DNA of 64,000 bases from positions 1-64,000 of the forward strand of contig JAMOQG010000143.1 of assembly GCA_027064135.1 (NCBI GenBank), given 5' to 3'. The notes beneath the pieces were generated by a model. It was not told the DNA's origin, searched no databases, and worked only from the letters and a program-made list of their open reading frames with translations. Shown here piece by piece: positions 38,779-47,943 of the stretch; within the stretch, counting starts at the first letter, position 1; the number at the start of each line of letters is the position of its first letter. Source of the DNA: Peptostreptococcaceae bacterium. Its GTDB lineage: Bacteria; Bacillota; Clostridia; Peptostreptococcales; Acidaminobacteraceae. Position numbers and translations under genes: made by a program.

Positions 38779-39042
38779 TTACATGTCAATTAAGTCTTCT
38801 TCAAGCAATTTTTTTATTGCAACAAGCGCCTCGTTTTCATCATTTCCACTAATTGCAACATCAATTTCATCACCTTTTTTAATTCCTATTGATAATAATC
38901 CCATAATGCTTTTACCATCAAAAGTACAATCTTCAATCGTTACAATAATTTCTGATTCAAATTTATTTGTAATTTCAACAAATTTTGCTGCAGCTCTTGC
39001 ATGTAATCCTAGCTCGTTTTTAATAACAAATGTTTCTTTCAT
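38779..39042 (-). CDS. ptsH: Phosphocarrier protein HPr
   Basis: 87 residues. The phospho-acceptor is His14 in GLHARAA; Ser45 in GKSIMGLL matches the regulatory serine phosphorylated by HPr kinase. Keeping both sites means it can act in PTS transfer and in carbon catabolite control, unlike Crh, which lacks the His. It follows whiA by 1 bp, a conserved order. Confidence 0.95.
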   Translation of the reverse strand: MKETFVIKNELGLHARAAAKFVEITNKFESEIIVTIEDCTFDGKSIMGLLSIGIKKGDEIDVAISGNDENEALVAIKKLLEEDLIDM

Positions 39043-39043
39043 T

Positions 39044-39985
39044 TTATTCCCCCTTATTAATCTTTTCGGATATTTTCTCTATTTTCTTTAATTTATAATT
39101 CACACTTGATTTTGAGATATCTCCATTATAAAGCTTTACAAGTTCAACAAGACTACATTCTTGATTTGCGAGTCTTAAAAGTGCAAGCTCTTGCAATTCA
39201 GTATCAAGATAATCTAAACCTTTTTTACTCATAATATTTTCAATTGCTTCTACTTGCCTATATGCTGCATTTACAGTTTTAGTTAGATTCGCAGTTTCGC
39301 AATTTACAAGTCTATTAACGTTATTCCTAACCTGTTTCAAAGTTCTTGCATTTTCGAATTCAAATAATGACTTATGAGCACCAATTACATTTAAAAATGT
39401 AACAATATGGTCGCCTTCTTTCATGTAAATCACAAAATTTCTTTTTCGAGAAATCATTTTACTTTTTAATTCAAATTCATTTAAAAGATTAATAATACTT
39501 TCTCCAAAGATTTCATTATGCACATTTAATTCTAAATGATATTCTTTTTTAGGATTATTTACTGAGCCTCCACCTAAAAATATTCCTCTCAAATATGCTT
39601 TCTTAGCATCAACCGATTCAACAAGGTTTGAATTAATTGTATTTGTAATCTGATAGAAACCTTTCGCATTTGTTAGAATATGAAGATCACCCAATATTTT
39701 TGTAGAATTATTAATACTTATTAAATATATGTTTTTTTTATTCTTTCTAAAATTTTTTTTAGTTTGAATTTCAACATTAACATTAAAACATTTTTTAACT
39801 AAAGTAAAAATCAACCTAGCAATTGCAGCGTTCTCAGATTTTATAGAGAGATTCGTTTTATTTCCTCCTAAAATGTGTATTTGGCCATTAGTTCTAACTA
39901 TTGCAGAAAGTTCGGCTTTTTGACATTCTAAGCTTTCAGATTTAATTCTACATAAATTTTTTTTCATTTCTGATGCAAACGACAT
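39044..39985 (-). CDS. whiA: DNA-binding protein WhiA
   Basis: 313 residues: N-terminal LAGLIDADG-like fold (motifs ECQKAELSAIVRTNGQIH and KAYLRGIFLGGGSVNNPKKE) and a C-terminal helix-turn-helix. WhiA links chromosome segregation and division in Firmicutes and is usually encoded directly after rapZ-yvcK; here yvcK is 8 kb away. A TATAAT on the minus strand at 40018-40023 may be its -10 box, just past the tnaA terminator. Confidence 0.95.
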   Translation of the reverse strand: MSFASEMKKNLCRIKSESLECQKAELSAIVRTNGQIHILGGNKTNLSIKSENAAIARLIFTLVKKCFNVNVEIQTKKNFRKNKKNIYLISINNSTKILGDLHILTNAKGFYQITNTINSNLVESVDAKKAYLRGIFLGGGSVNNPKKEYHLELNVHNEIFGESIINLLNEFELKSKMISRKRNFVIYMKEGDHIVTFLNVIGAHKSLFEFENARTLKQVRNNVNRLVNCETANLTKTVNAAYRQVEAIENIMSKKGLDYLDTELQELALLRLANQECSLVELVKLYNGDISKSSVNYKLKKIEKISEKINKGE

Positions 39986-40034
39986 TTTATCACCTTTTCA
40001 TATATATTACCTTCTACATTATATACAAAAAAAT

Positions 40035-40064
40035 AAGAAATTCCTATTGTTTTAGGAATTTCTT
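40035..40064 (-). terminator. Terminator of tnaA
   Basis: A perfect 12-bp stem (AAGAAATTCCTA with TAGGAATTTCTT) and a TTGTTT loop, followed on the minus strand by ATTTTTTTG; 20 bp after the tnaA stop codon. Confidence 0.9.
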
Positions 40065-40083
40065 TAAAATTTTATAGAATTCT

Positions 40084-41463
40084 CTATTTTAACGGCTCAA
40101 GTTTTGCAGTGAAATGTCTTAATACTTTAGGTTCCCAAGTAATTCTATAACCCTTCATTTCTGAAGCACGTTTTTTAATTTCTTTTAAAGCTTCAACAAT
40201 TACATCAAAATGTGCCTGAGTATAAACACGTCTTGGAACAGCAAGTCTTGTGAACTCCATTTTTGATTCAAGCTGTTCACCAGTTTCAGGATCAACTCCT
40301 AATAGATAAGAACCAATATCACAGCATCTTACTCCAGCTTCCAAATACATTTCACAAGCCAATGCTTGACCAGGGAATTCATAATATGGAATATGAGGTA
40401 ATAATGCTTTAGCATCTAAAAATACAGCATGTCCTCCAACAGGATACTGAAATGGTATACCTGCTTCTTTTAATTTATCTCCTAGATACTCGATTTGACC
40501 TATTCTATAATAAAGATAATCTTCATTAATCCCTTCTTTCAAACCAATTGCCAATGCAGATAAATCTCTACCAGCAAGCCCGCCATACGTAACGAAACCT
40601 TCATAAGGAATAGTCATACCTTTTACAGCTTTAAATAATTCTTCATCATCTTTAACCCCAATTGCACCCCCCATATTTACAATTGCATCTTTTTTAGCAC
40701 TCATCGTGAATGCATCTGCATAACTAAATGTTTCTTTAACAATTTCAGAAATCGATTTGTTCTCATATCCTTTTTCTCTTTGTTTTACAAAATATGAATT
40801 TTCAGCATATCTTGCAGCATCTATAATTACTTTTAATCCATTTGCTTTTGCAATTTCACTTGCTGCTTTTACATTTGCAACTGATACAGGTTGTCCACCC
40901 GCACTATTATTTGTAAGAGTCATTACTACTGCATCGATATTCTCTTTTCCAACTTCTTCAATAAATTCTTTCATTTTTTCTAAATCCATATTACCTTTAA
41001 AATCAGCATATGTTTTAGTATCAAGTGCTTCAGGACAAACTAAATCCATAGCCTTACCACCTGCAAGTTCAACATGAGCGCGAGTTGTATCAAAAAACAT
41101 ATTTGAAATTACATAATGACCTTTTTTAACAATTAATGGAAAAAGTACTTTTTCAGCACCACGCCCTTGATGAACTGGTTGTACAAATTTATAATCAAAT
41201 ATTTCATGTACTGCATCTTCTAATTCAAAGAATCCTCTTGCTCCTGCATAAGCTTCGTCACCAGTCATCATACCTGCCCATTGCTTATCACTCATTGCAC
41301 CAGTACCACTATCAGTTAACATATCGATATACACATCACCTGAGTTAAGAGCAAAAACATTATAATTAGCTTTTTTCAATAACTCTTCTCTTTCTTCTCT
41401 TGTTGTCATTTTAATTGTTTCTACCATCTTAATTTTAAACGGTTCAGCCACATATTTCTTCAT
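40084..41463 (-). CDS. tnaA: Tryptophanase
   Basis: 459-residue PLP lyase splitting tryptophan to indole, pyruvate and ammonia. The PLP Lys is residue 258 in SAKKDAIV. Tyrosine phenol-lyase is the close alternative; two positions decide. The phenol-binding Arg of that enzyme (Arg381 in Citrobacter) is Ile383 here, as in E. coli tryptophanase, and the Phe near its C-terminus is His450 in LRHFTAKL. A few stretches such as GGLAGRD look more like tyrosine phenol-lyase, so assay would be needed for full certainty. It is divergent from a novel-looking regulator and has no TnaC-type leader. Confidence 0.88.
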   Translation of the reverse strand: MKKYVAEPFKIKMVETIKMTTREEREELLKKANYNVFALNSGDVYIDMLTDSGTGAMSDKQWAGMMTGDEAYAGARGFFELEDAVHEIFDYKFVQPVHQGRGAEKVLFPLIVKKGHYVISNMFFDTTRAHVELAGGKAMDLVCPEALDTKTYADFKGNMDLEKMKEFIEEVGKENIDAVVMTLTNNSAGGQPVSVANVKAASEIAKANGLKVIIDAARYAENSYFVKQREKGYENKSISEIVKETFSYADAFTMSAKKDAIVNMGGAIGVKDDEELFKAVKGMTIPYEGFVTYGGLAGRDLSALAIGLKEGINEDYLYYRIGQIEYLGDKLKEAGIPFQYPVGGHAVFLDAKALLPHIPYYEFPGQALACEMYLEAGVRCCDIGSYLLGVDPETGEQLESKMEFTRLAVPRRVYTQAHFDVIVEALKEIKKRASEMKGYRITWEPKVLRHFTAKLEPLK

Positions 41464-41491
41464 TTTTTTCCTCCCAATCTACTGTTTCTCT

Positions 41492-41520
41492 ATTATATAT
41501 ACCATATCATTTAAAGTCAC
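41492..41520 (-). promoter_or_regulatory. tnaA promoter
   Basis: On the minus strand GTGACT (41515-41520) lies 17 bp from a perfect TATAAT (41492-41497), about 30 bp before the start codon. Confidence 0.6.
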
Positions 41521-41540
41521 GACTGTATAGAGTCTTTAAA
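41510..41540. promoter_or_regulatory. Interrupted dyad between divergent tnaA and regulator promoters
   Basis: GACT and AGTC flank a 6-bp centre (41521-41534), and outside them TTTAAAG (left) mirrors CTTTAAA (right). The dyad overlaps the tnaA -35 box and precedes the regulator -35, the expected position for a local control site. Confidence 0.45.
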
Positions 41541-41567
41541 TTGACTTTTATTATTTTTTAATATAAA
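41541..41567 (+). promoter_or_regulatory. Possible promoter of the divergent regulator
   Basis: TTGACT (41541-41546) and TATAAA (41562-41567) are separated by only 15 bp, so this is a weak or activator-dependent promoter if real. Confidence 0.4.
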
Positions 41568-41594
41568 CTTTAAACATATTAAGGAAGTGATAAA

Positions 41595-42923
41595 ATGGAC
41601 TTAAACTTAGGAATAATTGGTCATTCAAGAAGCATAAAAATCATCAATAATATTATTGATGAAAATTTTTCTGATATTTCGTATAGCAATATTAAATTTG
41701 AAAATACCACAGAAATTTCAAATTTAATAAAATTGATTAAAATTCAAGAAAGTAGTTTAGATGCATTACTTTTTACAGGAAAAATTCCATATACAATAAT
41801 TAACGCTGCTATGCTCTCGACACTTCCATGGGTTTATATTAGAAATGATGAAAGCCAACTTTTAACCGCTCTTTTAAAAGCAAATATTATTAATAATTAC
41901 GATATTTCAAATATCAGTATAGATTCATATAATAAAGAATCAATTAATAAAATTTATAAAAATATTGGTTTTGATGAATCTAAAATAAATATTTTCATTC
42001 CAAGCTCTGATGTTTTTAAAGGGAATATAATTGAATCCTTAGAATCATTTCATATGGAAAACTATTATTCTAATAATGTTTCTTGTTGCATTACAGGTTT
42101 ATCAAGTGTGTATATTTCACTAAAAGAAAAAAATATTCCATGTATCAAGCTTGATCCAACACTAGATATAATAAAGCAAACAATTAGACATTTAGAATTA
42201 AAAAGAGAAGCCAAAATTAATGAAAAAAGCCAAACAGTTGTAATTTCAATAGAAATTGATCCAATTAATGAATTTTCTTTAATTAACGAAAATGAATATC
42301 AAATGCTTCTTGAAAAAACAAATGTAACTCAAGAAATATATATTTTTGCGCAAAAAATCCAAGCAACAGTTGTTGAGGTTGGTTTAAAACAATATCTTTT
42401 ATTTTGTACTAAATCAATACTTGAAACTGAAACTCAAAGTTTTCAAAATTTAGATATTATAAGCGATGTATCTAAAAACACTTCAAGTACTATAAGTATC
42501 GGTATTGGATATGGTATTACTGTTAGAGAAGCAAAATACAATGCTCAAAAAGGAATGAAAAAAGCAAAAAATTCAAATGGCAATATGGCTTTTATAGTGT
42601 ATAATAAAAAAATCATAGGTCCAATTGTTTCAACTGAGAAAAACATTGAAGATGATAATATGATAATTGATAAAAAATATAATGAAATTGCTTCTAAAAC
42701 AAATATAAGCATTAATACAATTTTTAAACTTCACTGTTTAATTGATGAACTAAAAAAGAAATCATTCACTTCACATGAACTTGCTAATCATTTAGAAATT
42801 TCACCAAGAAGTATGAATAGAATTATAAATAAACTGGAATTAAATGGCTATTCTAAAATAATAGGGAAGAAAATTATTTCTAAAGCAGGTCGCCCTAGTA
42901 GAATCATAAAATTAATGTTCTAA
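41595..42923 (+). CDS. Putative transcriptional regulator with degenerate GGDEF-like domain and C-terminal winged helix
   Basis: 442 residues, family not recognised. Residues 1-195 look like a two-lobed alpha/beta sensor domain (LGIIGHSRSIKIINNI). Residues about 210-340 resemble a GGDEF fold: the segment TISIGIGYGITVREA followed by A-x-x-G-M-x-K-A-K-x-x-x-G-N mirrors the end of GGDEF domains, but the catalytic loop position reads VEVGLKQYL instead of GG(D/E)EF. Residues about 375-442 form a helix-turn-helix (LANHLEISPRSMNRIINKLE). It is divergent from tnaA and followed by a TetR gene, so control of tryptophan or peptide catabolism is likely. Function is inference. Confidence 0.7.
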   Translation: MDLNLGIIGHSRSIKIINNIIDENFSDISYSNIKFENTTEISNLIKLIKIQESSLDALLFTGKIPYTIINAAMLSTLPWVYIRNDESQLLTALLKANIINNYDISNISIDSYNKESINKIYKNIGFDESKINIFIPSSDVFKGNIIESLESFHMENYYSNNVSCCITGLSSVYISLKEKNIPCIKLDPTLDIIKQTIRHLELKREAKINEKSQTVVISIEIDPINEFSLINENEYQMLLEKTNVTQEIYIFAQKIQATVVEVGLKQYLLFCTKSILETETQSFQNLDIISDVSKNTSSTISIGIGYGITVREAKYNAQKGMKKAKNSNGNMAFIVYNKKIIGPIVSTEKNIEDDNMIIDKKYNEIASKTNISINTIFKLHCLIDELKKKSFTSHELANHLEISPRSMNRIINKLELNGYSKIIGKKIISKAGRPSRIIKLMF

Positions 42924-42939
42924 TTGAAAGGAAACTCAT

Positions 42940-43602
42940 ATGAGTACAAAAGATAAAATAATTGCATCATCATTAAAAAATTTTTTAACAAAAGGTTATG
43001 AAAATACCACAATGAATTTAATTGCTGCAGAATCTGGTATAAAAAAAGCTTCACTTTATTATCATTATAAAAATAAAGAAGATATATTTATTACTTGTAT
43101 AGGATACTTACTTGATTCAATTGAACATCATATTGAAAGTTCTCAATCTGAATTAGATAATCCTAAAGATAAAATTCTAACTTTATTTTCATCAATAATT
43201 GAATTTAATACAAATCTAGCTTATAGATATAATAAAAATTATTCCAAACCATTAAATTTTCATCAAATGTTAAAAGTTGGATCTTCAAAATTTATTTTTG
43301 TTAGAGAAAGAATTGATCAATATTATGATTTTTTAAAAGATACAATTATGGAAATAATTGATGAAGGAAAGAAAGAAAAACTTATAGTTAACAATATTAA
43401 TACTGATATTTTAGCATTTCAGTTTATTTCAATACTTGAAGGATATCTTGCACTTTCTGAAATCTATTCTTCAATTACTGCAAATAAAATAAGAAATCAA
43501 CTTAGAGACTCTATATGGTCTTCAATTTCTATAAAAGAAAATTTACAAAATGCAAATAAAAAATCAACCATTACCAAAACATTTCTTGGTGCTAGATGGT
43601 AA
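42940..43602 (+). CDS. TetR/AcrR family transcriptional regulator
   Basis: 220 residues with the canonical N-terminal TetR helix-turn-helix (NFLTKGYENTTMNLIAAESG, then KASLYYHYKNKEDIF) and a helical ligand-binding remainder of unknown specificity. It follows the preceding regulator by 16 bp in the same transcript. A perfect 16-bp palindrome of TetR-operator type upstream of the OPT transporter gene (47928-47943) is a candidate target. Confidence 0.93.
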   Translation: MSTKDKIIASSLKNFLTKGYENTTMNLIAAESGIKKASLYYHYKNKEDIFITCIGYLLDSIEHHIESSQSELDNPKDKILTLFSSIIEFNTNLAYRYNKNYSKPLNFHQMLKVGSSKFIFVRERIDQYYDFLKDTIMEIIDEGKKEKLIVNNINTDILAFQFISILEGYLALSEIYSSITANKIRNQLRDSIWSSISIKENLQNANKKSTITKTFLGARW

Positions 43603-43633
43603 AAAATCCTACAAATTAATTGCAGGATTTTTT
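43601..43633. terminator. Bidirectional terminator between tetR and pepD
   Basis: A 14-bp stem with one mismatch (AAAAAATCCTACAA with TTGCAGGATTTTTT) and a 5-nt loop, with A and T runs giving U-tracts in both directions. It separates the convergent tetR and pepD genes. Confidence 0.85.
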
Positions 43634-43646
43634 TAGCTATATTATG

Positions 43647-45095
43647 TTATTTTATTTCTTTTAATACTTCAACTAAGAAATTATATACTCTTTCAGTTGA
43701 AGAAATACTTAAATGCTCATCTGGCGTATGTACATCGTAAATATTTGGTCCCATTGAAATCATATCAATATCTCCAACTTTTTCTTTTAAAAGACCGCAT
43801 TCAAGACCAGCATGAATTGCATCAACTTTTAATTCTTTATTATATAATGTTTTATATCTTTCAATCATTAAATCTCTAATTGGAGAATCAATTTTATATT
43901 CCCACTCAGGATAATCTGCTTCCAGACAATTAGTCGCTTTTACTAAATCAGAAATTTCTTTAATTCTATTAATAATTTCATCTTTTAAACTTTTTACAGA
44001 ACTTCTTATTGCATTAATTATATATATTTCATTTTCTTTTGTTTCAATAACACCTAGATTATTTGAACTTTCAACAAGTCCAACCATTTTTGAACTCATT
44101 GTTTGAACACCTTGAGGTATTAATCTTATTAAAGAAATTAGTCTGTTTTTATCATTTTCATTAATATAAAATTCTTCATTCTCTATCTTCTTAATGTAAA
44201 TTTTTATTTCAGGATCTGATATTTCAAATTCACTAGAAAAAACATTTTGCATTTCATTTAATAAATTTTCTAGTACCTTTATTTCATTATCATTTATAGA
44301 AATTATCGCACTGCATCTTTTAGGAATAGCGTTCATTTTTTCGCCACCATTGATGCTCGACAAGTTATAATCCATTTTATTATCAATTTTTCTTAAAAGT
44401 CTTCCCATTAATTTAATTGCACTTGCGCGGTTTTTATTGATTTCAATTCCAGAGTGGCCGCCAATAAGACCTTTTATTGATATTTCATAAGTTTCTTTGT
44501 CATTTTTCACTTTATCATATGACATATGAATATTGCTATTAACACCACCTGCACATGAAGATAAAACTGTTCCCTCTTCTTCTGAATCAATATTAATTAG
44601 TAAATCGCCTTTTATACTTTCAGAATTCAAAAGTAAAGCTCCATCCATTCCAGTTTCTTCAGAAATTGTAAATAAAGCTGATATTTCCGGATGTTCAATT
44701 TCATTTGATGCTAATATAGCCATTGACATTGCTACTGCAATCCCATTGTCTGCACCAAGTGTAGTACCTTTTGTTCTAATAAAATCACCATCAATAACAA
44801 GTTCAATTGGATCTTTTTCAAAATCAAATTCATAATCTTCATTTTTAGCACATACAATATCCATATGTCCTTGAAGAATTACTCTTTTTCCGTTTTCATA
44901 TCCTTTTGTTGCACTTTTTTTAATTATAACATTCTTACATTCTTCTTGAATATATTCCAAATTATTTTTCTTCGCAAATTCAACTAAATAATCGCTTACT
45001 TCGCCTTCATTTCCAGAACCTCTTGGAATTCTTGTTAATTCTTCAAAATATGTAAAAACATCATTTGGTTTTAAATTTCCTAAAACATTCTTCAT
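43647..45095 (-). CDS. pepD: Aminoacyl-histidine dipeptidase PepD (M20C)
   Basis: About 482-residue zinc dipeptidase of the PepD/beta-Ala-His dipeptidase family. LQGHMDIVCAKN, TLGADNGIAVAM, ISEETGMDGA and GLECGLL carry the metal-binding and catalytic residues. It hydrolyses a broad range of dipeptides in the cytoplasm. The ATG at 45095 is preceded by GGAG at usable spacing; a GTG four codons upstream overlaps that site. It ends the OPT/PqqD-like operon, so imported peptides are its likely substrate. Confidence 0.94.
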   Translation of the reverse strand: MKNVLGNLKPNDVFTYFEELTRIPRGSGNEGEVSDYLVEFAKKNNLEYIQEECKNVIIKKSATKGYENGKRVILQGHMDIVCAKNEDYEFDFEKDPIELVIDGDFIRTKGTTLGADNGIAVAMSMAILASNEIEHPEISALFTISEETGMDGALLLNSESIKGDLLINIDSEEEGTVLSSCAGGVNSNIHMSYDKVKNDKETYEISIKGLIGGHSGIEINKNRASAIKLMGRLLRKIDNKMDYNLSSINGGEKMNAIPKRCSAIISINDNEIKVLENLLNEMQNVFSSEFEISDPEIKIYIKKIENEEFYINENDKNRLISLIRLIPQGVQTMSSKMVGLVESSNNLGVIETKENEIYIINAIRSSVKSLKDEIINRIKEISDLVKATNCLEADYPEWEYKIDSPIRDLMIERYKTLYNKELKVDAIHAGLECGLLKEKVGDIDMISMGPNIYDVHTPDEHLSISSTERVYNFLVEVLKEIK

Positions 45096-45109
45096 TTTAT
45101 TCTTCACTC

Positions 45110-45448
45110 CTATTTAGCTAAAGTATATTTGTTTTTTAAGTCCCTTTCAATTAATTTCTTTTCAACTAAATCATTAATTAAACTTATTGAAATACTTTTT
45201 GGTTCAACTATTTTTAACTTGCTTTTAGACCAATACAAACTCGCTTTAGTATCTTTAATCATTTCTTCGATTTTATGTTTTGTAATCGTTTCATTTTCTT
45301 TTAAATAATCAATTATTCTAATTTCAGCATTATTTATTAACTTTTTAAAAAGCAAATTATTTTTCTTCTGCTGTTTTATATAACCCCAAGCTAATAAAAT
45401 AGTCATTGCAATTGCAAAAAACAAAATTTCCGATATTAATTTTATCAT
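45110..45448 (-). CDS. Small membrane-anchored protein with helical, winged-helix-like tail
   Basis: 112 residues, not recognised. One N-terminal membrane helix (about 5-23) is followed by a basic, helical cytoplasmic part (about 25-112) with a pattern similar to a winged helix (IIDYLKENETITKHKIEEMI). It starts at the stop of the PqqD-like gene (TAATG) and precedes pepD by 14 bp, so it belongs to the same operon. Confidence 0.6.
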   Translation of the reverse strand: MIKLISEILFFAIAMTILLAWGYIKQQKKNNLLFKKLINNAEIRIIDYLKENETITKHKIEEMIKDTKASLYWSKSKLKIVEPKSISISLINDLVEKKLIERDLKNKYTLAK

Positions 45449-45807
45449 TATTCATCAACTCTATTTAACTTAATAAATTCATTATTACTAAGAAGTCTAA
45501 TAAATGATGATAATCTATCGTATAACGGATCTGCATCAGCTCCAAATTTATTTTTTATGATTTTCGAAATATCATAAAGATTTCTTTCATTGTCAATTGC
45601 ATTCCATACGCCGCTACCTAATGAATCAAGACTAATTACTTTTTTATCTGGTGTTCTAGCAATTTTTCTTATTAAACTATCAAACCAACCATCTCTTGGT
45701 ATAATAATGTCTACTAAACCATTATCATTAATATAAGTCTCAATTTTTTCAACTTTCACTGGCACGTAATCTAATAAATTATCTTTTTCACTTATTTTCT
45801 TTTTCAT
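45448..45807 (-). CDS. PqqD-like protein
   Basis: 119 residues. The C-terminal 75 resemble PqqD/RRE folds: SLDSLGSGVWNAIDNERNL, then a basic helix and DRLSSFIRLLSNNEFIKL. The N-terminal half is an unusual extension (residues 1-45). PqqD proteins bind precursor peptides for radical-SAM or other RiPP enzymes, but neither a modifying enzyme nor a precursor is seen here. It sits between the OPT transporter and a membrane-anchored protein. The role is unknown. Confidence 0.65.
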   Translation of the reverse strand: MKKKISEKDNLLDYVPVKVEKIETYINDNGLVDIIIPRDGWFDSLIRKIARTPDKKVISLDSLGSGVWNAIDNERNLYDISKIIKNKFGADADPLYDRLSSFIRLLSNNEFIKLNRVDE

Positions 45808-45832
45808 TTAGTACACTCCTCGTATAATAGGC

Positions 45833-45856
45833 AGCTACTAAAAAGTAGCCACCTAA
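45833..45856 (-). repeat. Intergenic hairpin between the OPT and PqqD-like genes
   Basis: A 10-bp stem (GGTGGCTACT with AGTAGCTGCC, two G-U pairs) and TTTT loop follows the OPT stop codon. No T run follows, so it is more likely an RNA-stability or processing stem than a terminator, lowering expression of downstream genes. Confidence 0.45.
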
Positions 45857-45869
45857 ATGAACATTATAA

Positions 45870-47771
45870 TTATTTTTCTTTTGAAAATACTGAATGTTGT
45901 AATAATGTAATTGTTAATAAACCAAATGCAATTACTGCACCAATTTGTCCAAAATTCATTCCAATATTTAAATTAATACCTAATACTGCAGCTCCAGCAA
46001 GTGCGATTCCAATTAAACCTTCACCAGCAATCAAACCTGAAGCATATAATATACCTTCTTCAATTTGATTTTTAACTTTATTATCATTTAATTTTTCTTG
46101 TTTATTATCTAAGTAACCTCTGATAATACCACCAACCATAATTGGAGTACTTAAGTGGATAGGTAAATATAAACCAATTGCTATAGGTAATACAGGAAGA
46201 CCTAATAATTCAATTGCTACACCAATACCAACACCGACAAATATTAATGACCATGGTAATGTTCCGCCCATTACACCTTCAATTACTAACCTCATCAAAG
46301 TAGCTTGTGGAGCAGGTAATTCCGTTGAACCGAATCCCCACGCATTATTTAATAAAGTTAAAACTCCACCAATTGCTATAGCAGCAGCAACTGCACCAAT
46401 TATCTCACCATATTGCTGTTTCTTTGGAGTAGCTCCAACTAAGAAACCGGTTTTTAAATCTTGAGATGTATCTCCAGCCATAGCTGCAATAATACAAACA
46501 ATTGAACCAATTGTTAAAGTTGCAATCATTCCTGCATGCCCATCATTTCCAGTCATTTTAAATATTATAGCAACAATTACTAAAGTTGCAATTGTCATAC
46601 CTGAAACTGGATTTGAAGAAGATCCTACTAAACCAACAATTCTTGAAGAAACTGTTGCAAAGAAAAAACCAAATATTGCAATTAATAATGCTCCACCAAA
46701 TCCAACTGGAATTACTGGTAACATAGCCATAGCTAATACTATAGCTAATATTGCTATTAAAACAATTTTCATTGACATATCTTGATTTGTTCTTACAGAA
46801 TTTGATTCGCCATTTTTAGAACCATAATCACTCATCGCATCTTTAAAAGTAGTAATAATTAATGGTAAAGATTTAATTAAACTAAATATACCGCCGAAAG
46901 CAACTGCTCCAGCACCAATATATCTAATATAATTATCCCAAATTCCCCAATGCCCTAATTCAGAAATTGGAACTGAAGCAGGATACATAGTAATATCTGC
47001 TATACTACCAATTTTAGCAATCATAGGAATAAAACCAAACCAACCTATTACAGCACCCGCTAACATATAAGAAGAAATTTTCTTGCCTATTATAAATCCT
47101 ACCCCTAATAATGCTGGCATAACATCCATACCTATTGCAGCGCCATCAAAACCTTTAACAGTCGTTTCAATTTCACCTTCAAACATTCCAAGTCCACTAT
47201 TAACGAACTTGTAAACTGCACCAATTCCTAAACCTGTAAATGTTGCTTTTGCTTTTGATCCACCTTCTTCTCCTGCTAATAATACTTCAGCACAAGCAGT
47301 TCCTTCTGGATATGGTAAAACACCATGTTCTTTAACAATTAATGCTTTTCTTAAAGGTACCATAAAAAATACACCAAGTAATCCACCAACCAAAGCTATT
47401 GATACTATAGTCATATAATTAGGAGCACCCATGTTCCATTCTTCAAGCCAAATATATAATGCAGGTAAAGTAAAGATTGCTCCTGCAGCTAATGATTCAC
47501 CAGCCGATCCAATAGTTTGAACCATATTGTTTTCCAATATTGAATCTTTTTTCATAATTCCTCTAATAATTCCCATTGATATTACAGCTGCTGGTATTGA
47601 CGCACTAATTGTCATCCCAACTTTTAATCCAAGGTAAGCGTTTGCTCCACCAAATATTATTGACATTATAATACCTAAAATAATTGATGTAGCAGTAAAT
47701 TCCGGCATTACTTTGTCAGCAGCAATAAATGGTTTAAATTCATCATTTAATTTTTTTGCACTAGTAGACAT
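45870..47771 (-). CDS. OPT family oligopeptide transporter
   Basis: 633-residue, roughly 15-helix secondary transporter. The N-terminal segment GGANAYLGLKVGMTISASIP is characteristic of bacterial OPT transporters. The family moves oligopeptides or metal-chelate peptides with protons. It is the first gene of OPT-PqqD-like-112aa-pepD, with a perfect TTGACA promoter and a 16-bp palindrome upstream. Coupling to PepD indicates peptide nutrition. Confidence 0.93.
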   Translation of the reverse strand: MSTSAKKLNDEFKPFIAADKVMPEFTATSIILGIIMSIIFGGANAYLGLKVGMTISASIPAAVISMGIIRGIMKKDSILENNMVQTIGSAGESLAAGAIFTLPALYIWLEEWNMGAPNYMTIVSIALVGGLLGVFFMVPLRKALIVKEHGVLPYPEGTACAEVLLAGEEGGSKAKATFTGLGIGAVYKFVNSGLGMFEGEIETTVKGFDGAAIGMDVMPALLGVGFIIGKKISSYMLAGAVIGWFGFIPMIAKIGSIADITMYPASVPISELGHWGIWDNYIRYIGAGAVAFGGIFSLIKSLPLIITTFKDAMSDYGSKNGESNSVRTNQDMSMKIVLIAILAIVLAMAMLPVIPVGFGGALLIAIFGFFFATVSSRIVGLVGSSSNPVSGMTIATLVIVAIIFKMTGNDGHAGMIATLTIGSIVCIIAAMAGDTSQDLKTGFLVGATPKKQQYGEIIGAVAAAIAIGGVLTLLNNAWGFGSTELPAPQATLMRLVIEGVMGGTLPWSLIFVGVGIGVAIELLGLPVLPIAIGLYLPIHLSTPIMVGGIIRGYLDNKQEKLNDNKVKNQIEEGILYASGLIAGEGLIGIALAGAAVLGINLNIGMNFGQIGAVIAFGLLTITLLQHSVFSKEK

Positions 47772-47865
47772 ATTTCCCCCTATTTAAATAATTCAATTTT
47801 GTAATTTCACATAATTTTCTTAAAACTTAAAGGCCTTTTCAAGTTTTGTTATTTTTACAATAATC

Positions 47866-47894
47866 ACTTTAACAATCAAAATTGACCATGTCAA
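47866..47894 (-). promoter_or_regulatory. Promoter of the OPT transporter operon
   Basis: On the minus strand a perfect TTGACA (47889-47894) lies 17 bp from TAAAGT (47866-47871). The untranslated leader would be about 90 nt. Confidence 0.55.
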
Positions 47895-47927
47895 GAAGTA
47901 TAAAGTGTCTTTTAGTCCGTTTTTCTA

Positions 47928-47943
47928 TACCGTACGTACGGTA
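47928..47943. promoter_or_regulatory. 16-bp perfect palindrome, candidate TetR-type operator
   Basis: TACCGTACGTACGGTA is its own reverse complement. Flanking TTTTTC and GAAAAA extend the symmetry imperfectly to about 40 bp. It is GC-rich for this genome and lies about 35 bp upstream of the OPT promoter -35. The TetR-family gene at 42940 in the same block is a candidate binder. Confidence 0.6.

Noticed and set aside
40084-41463. Tyrosine phenol-lyase as the product of this gene
   Set aside because: The phenol-specific Arg is Ile383 and the C-terminal Phe is His450, both as in tryptophanase, despite some lyase-like stretches.
41464-41594. TnaC-type leader peptide for tnaA
   Set aside because: The gap of 131 bp holds divergent promoters and no short ORF with Trp between the promoter and the tnaA start.
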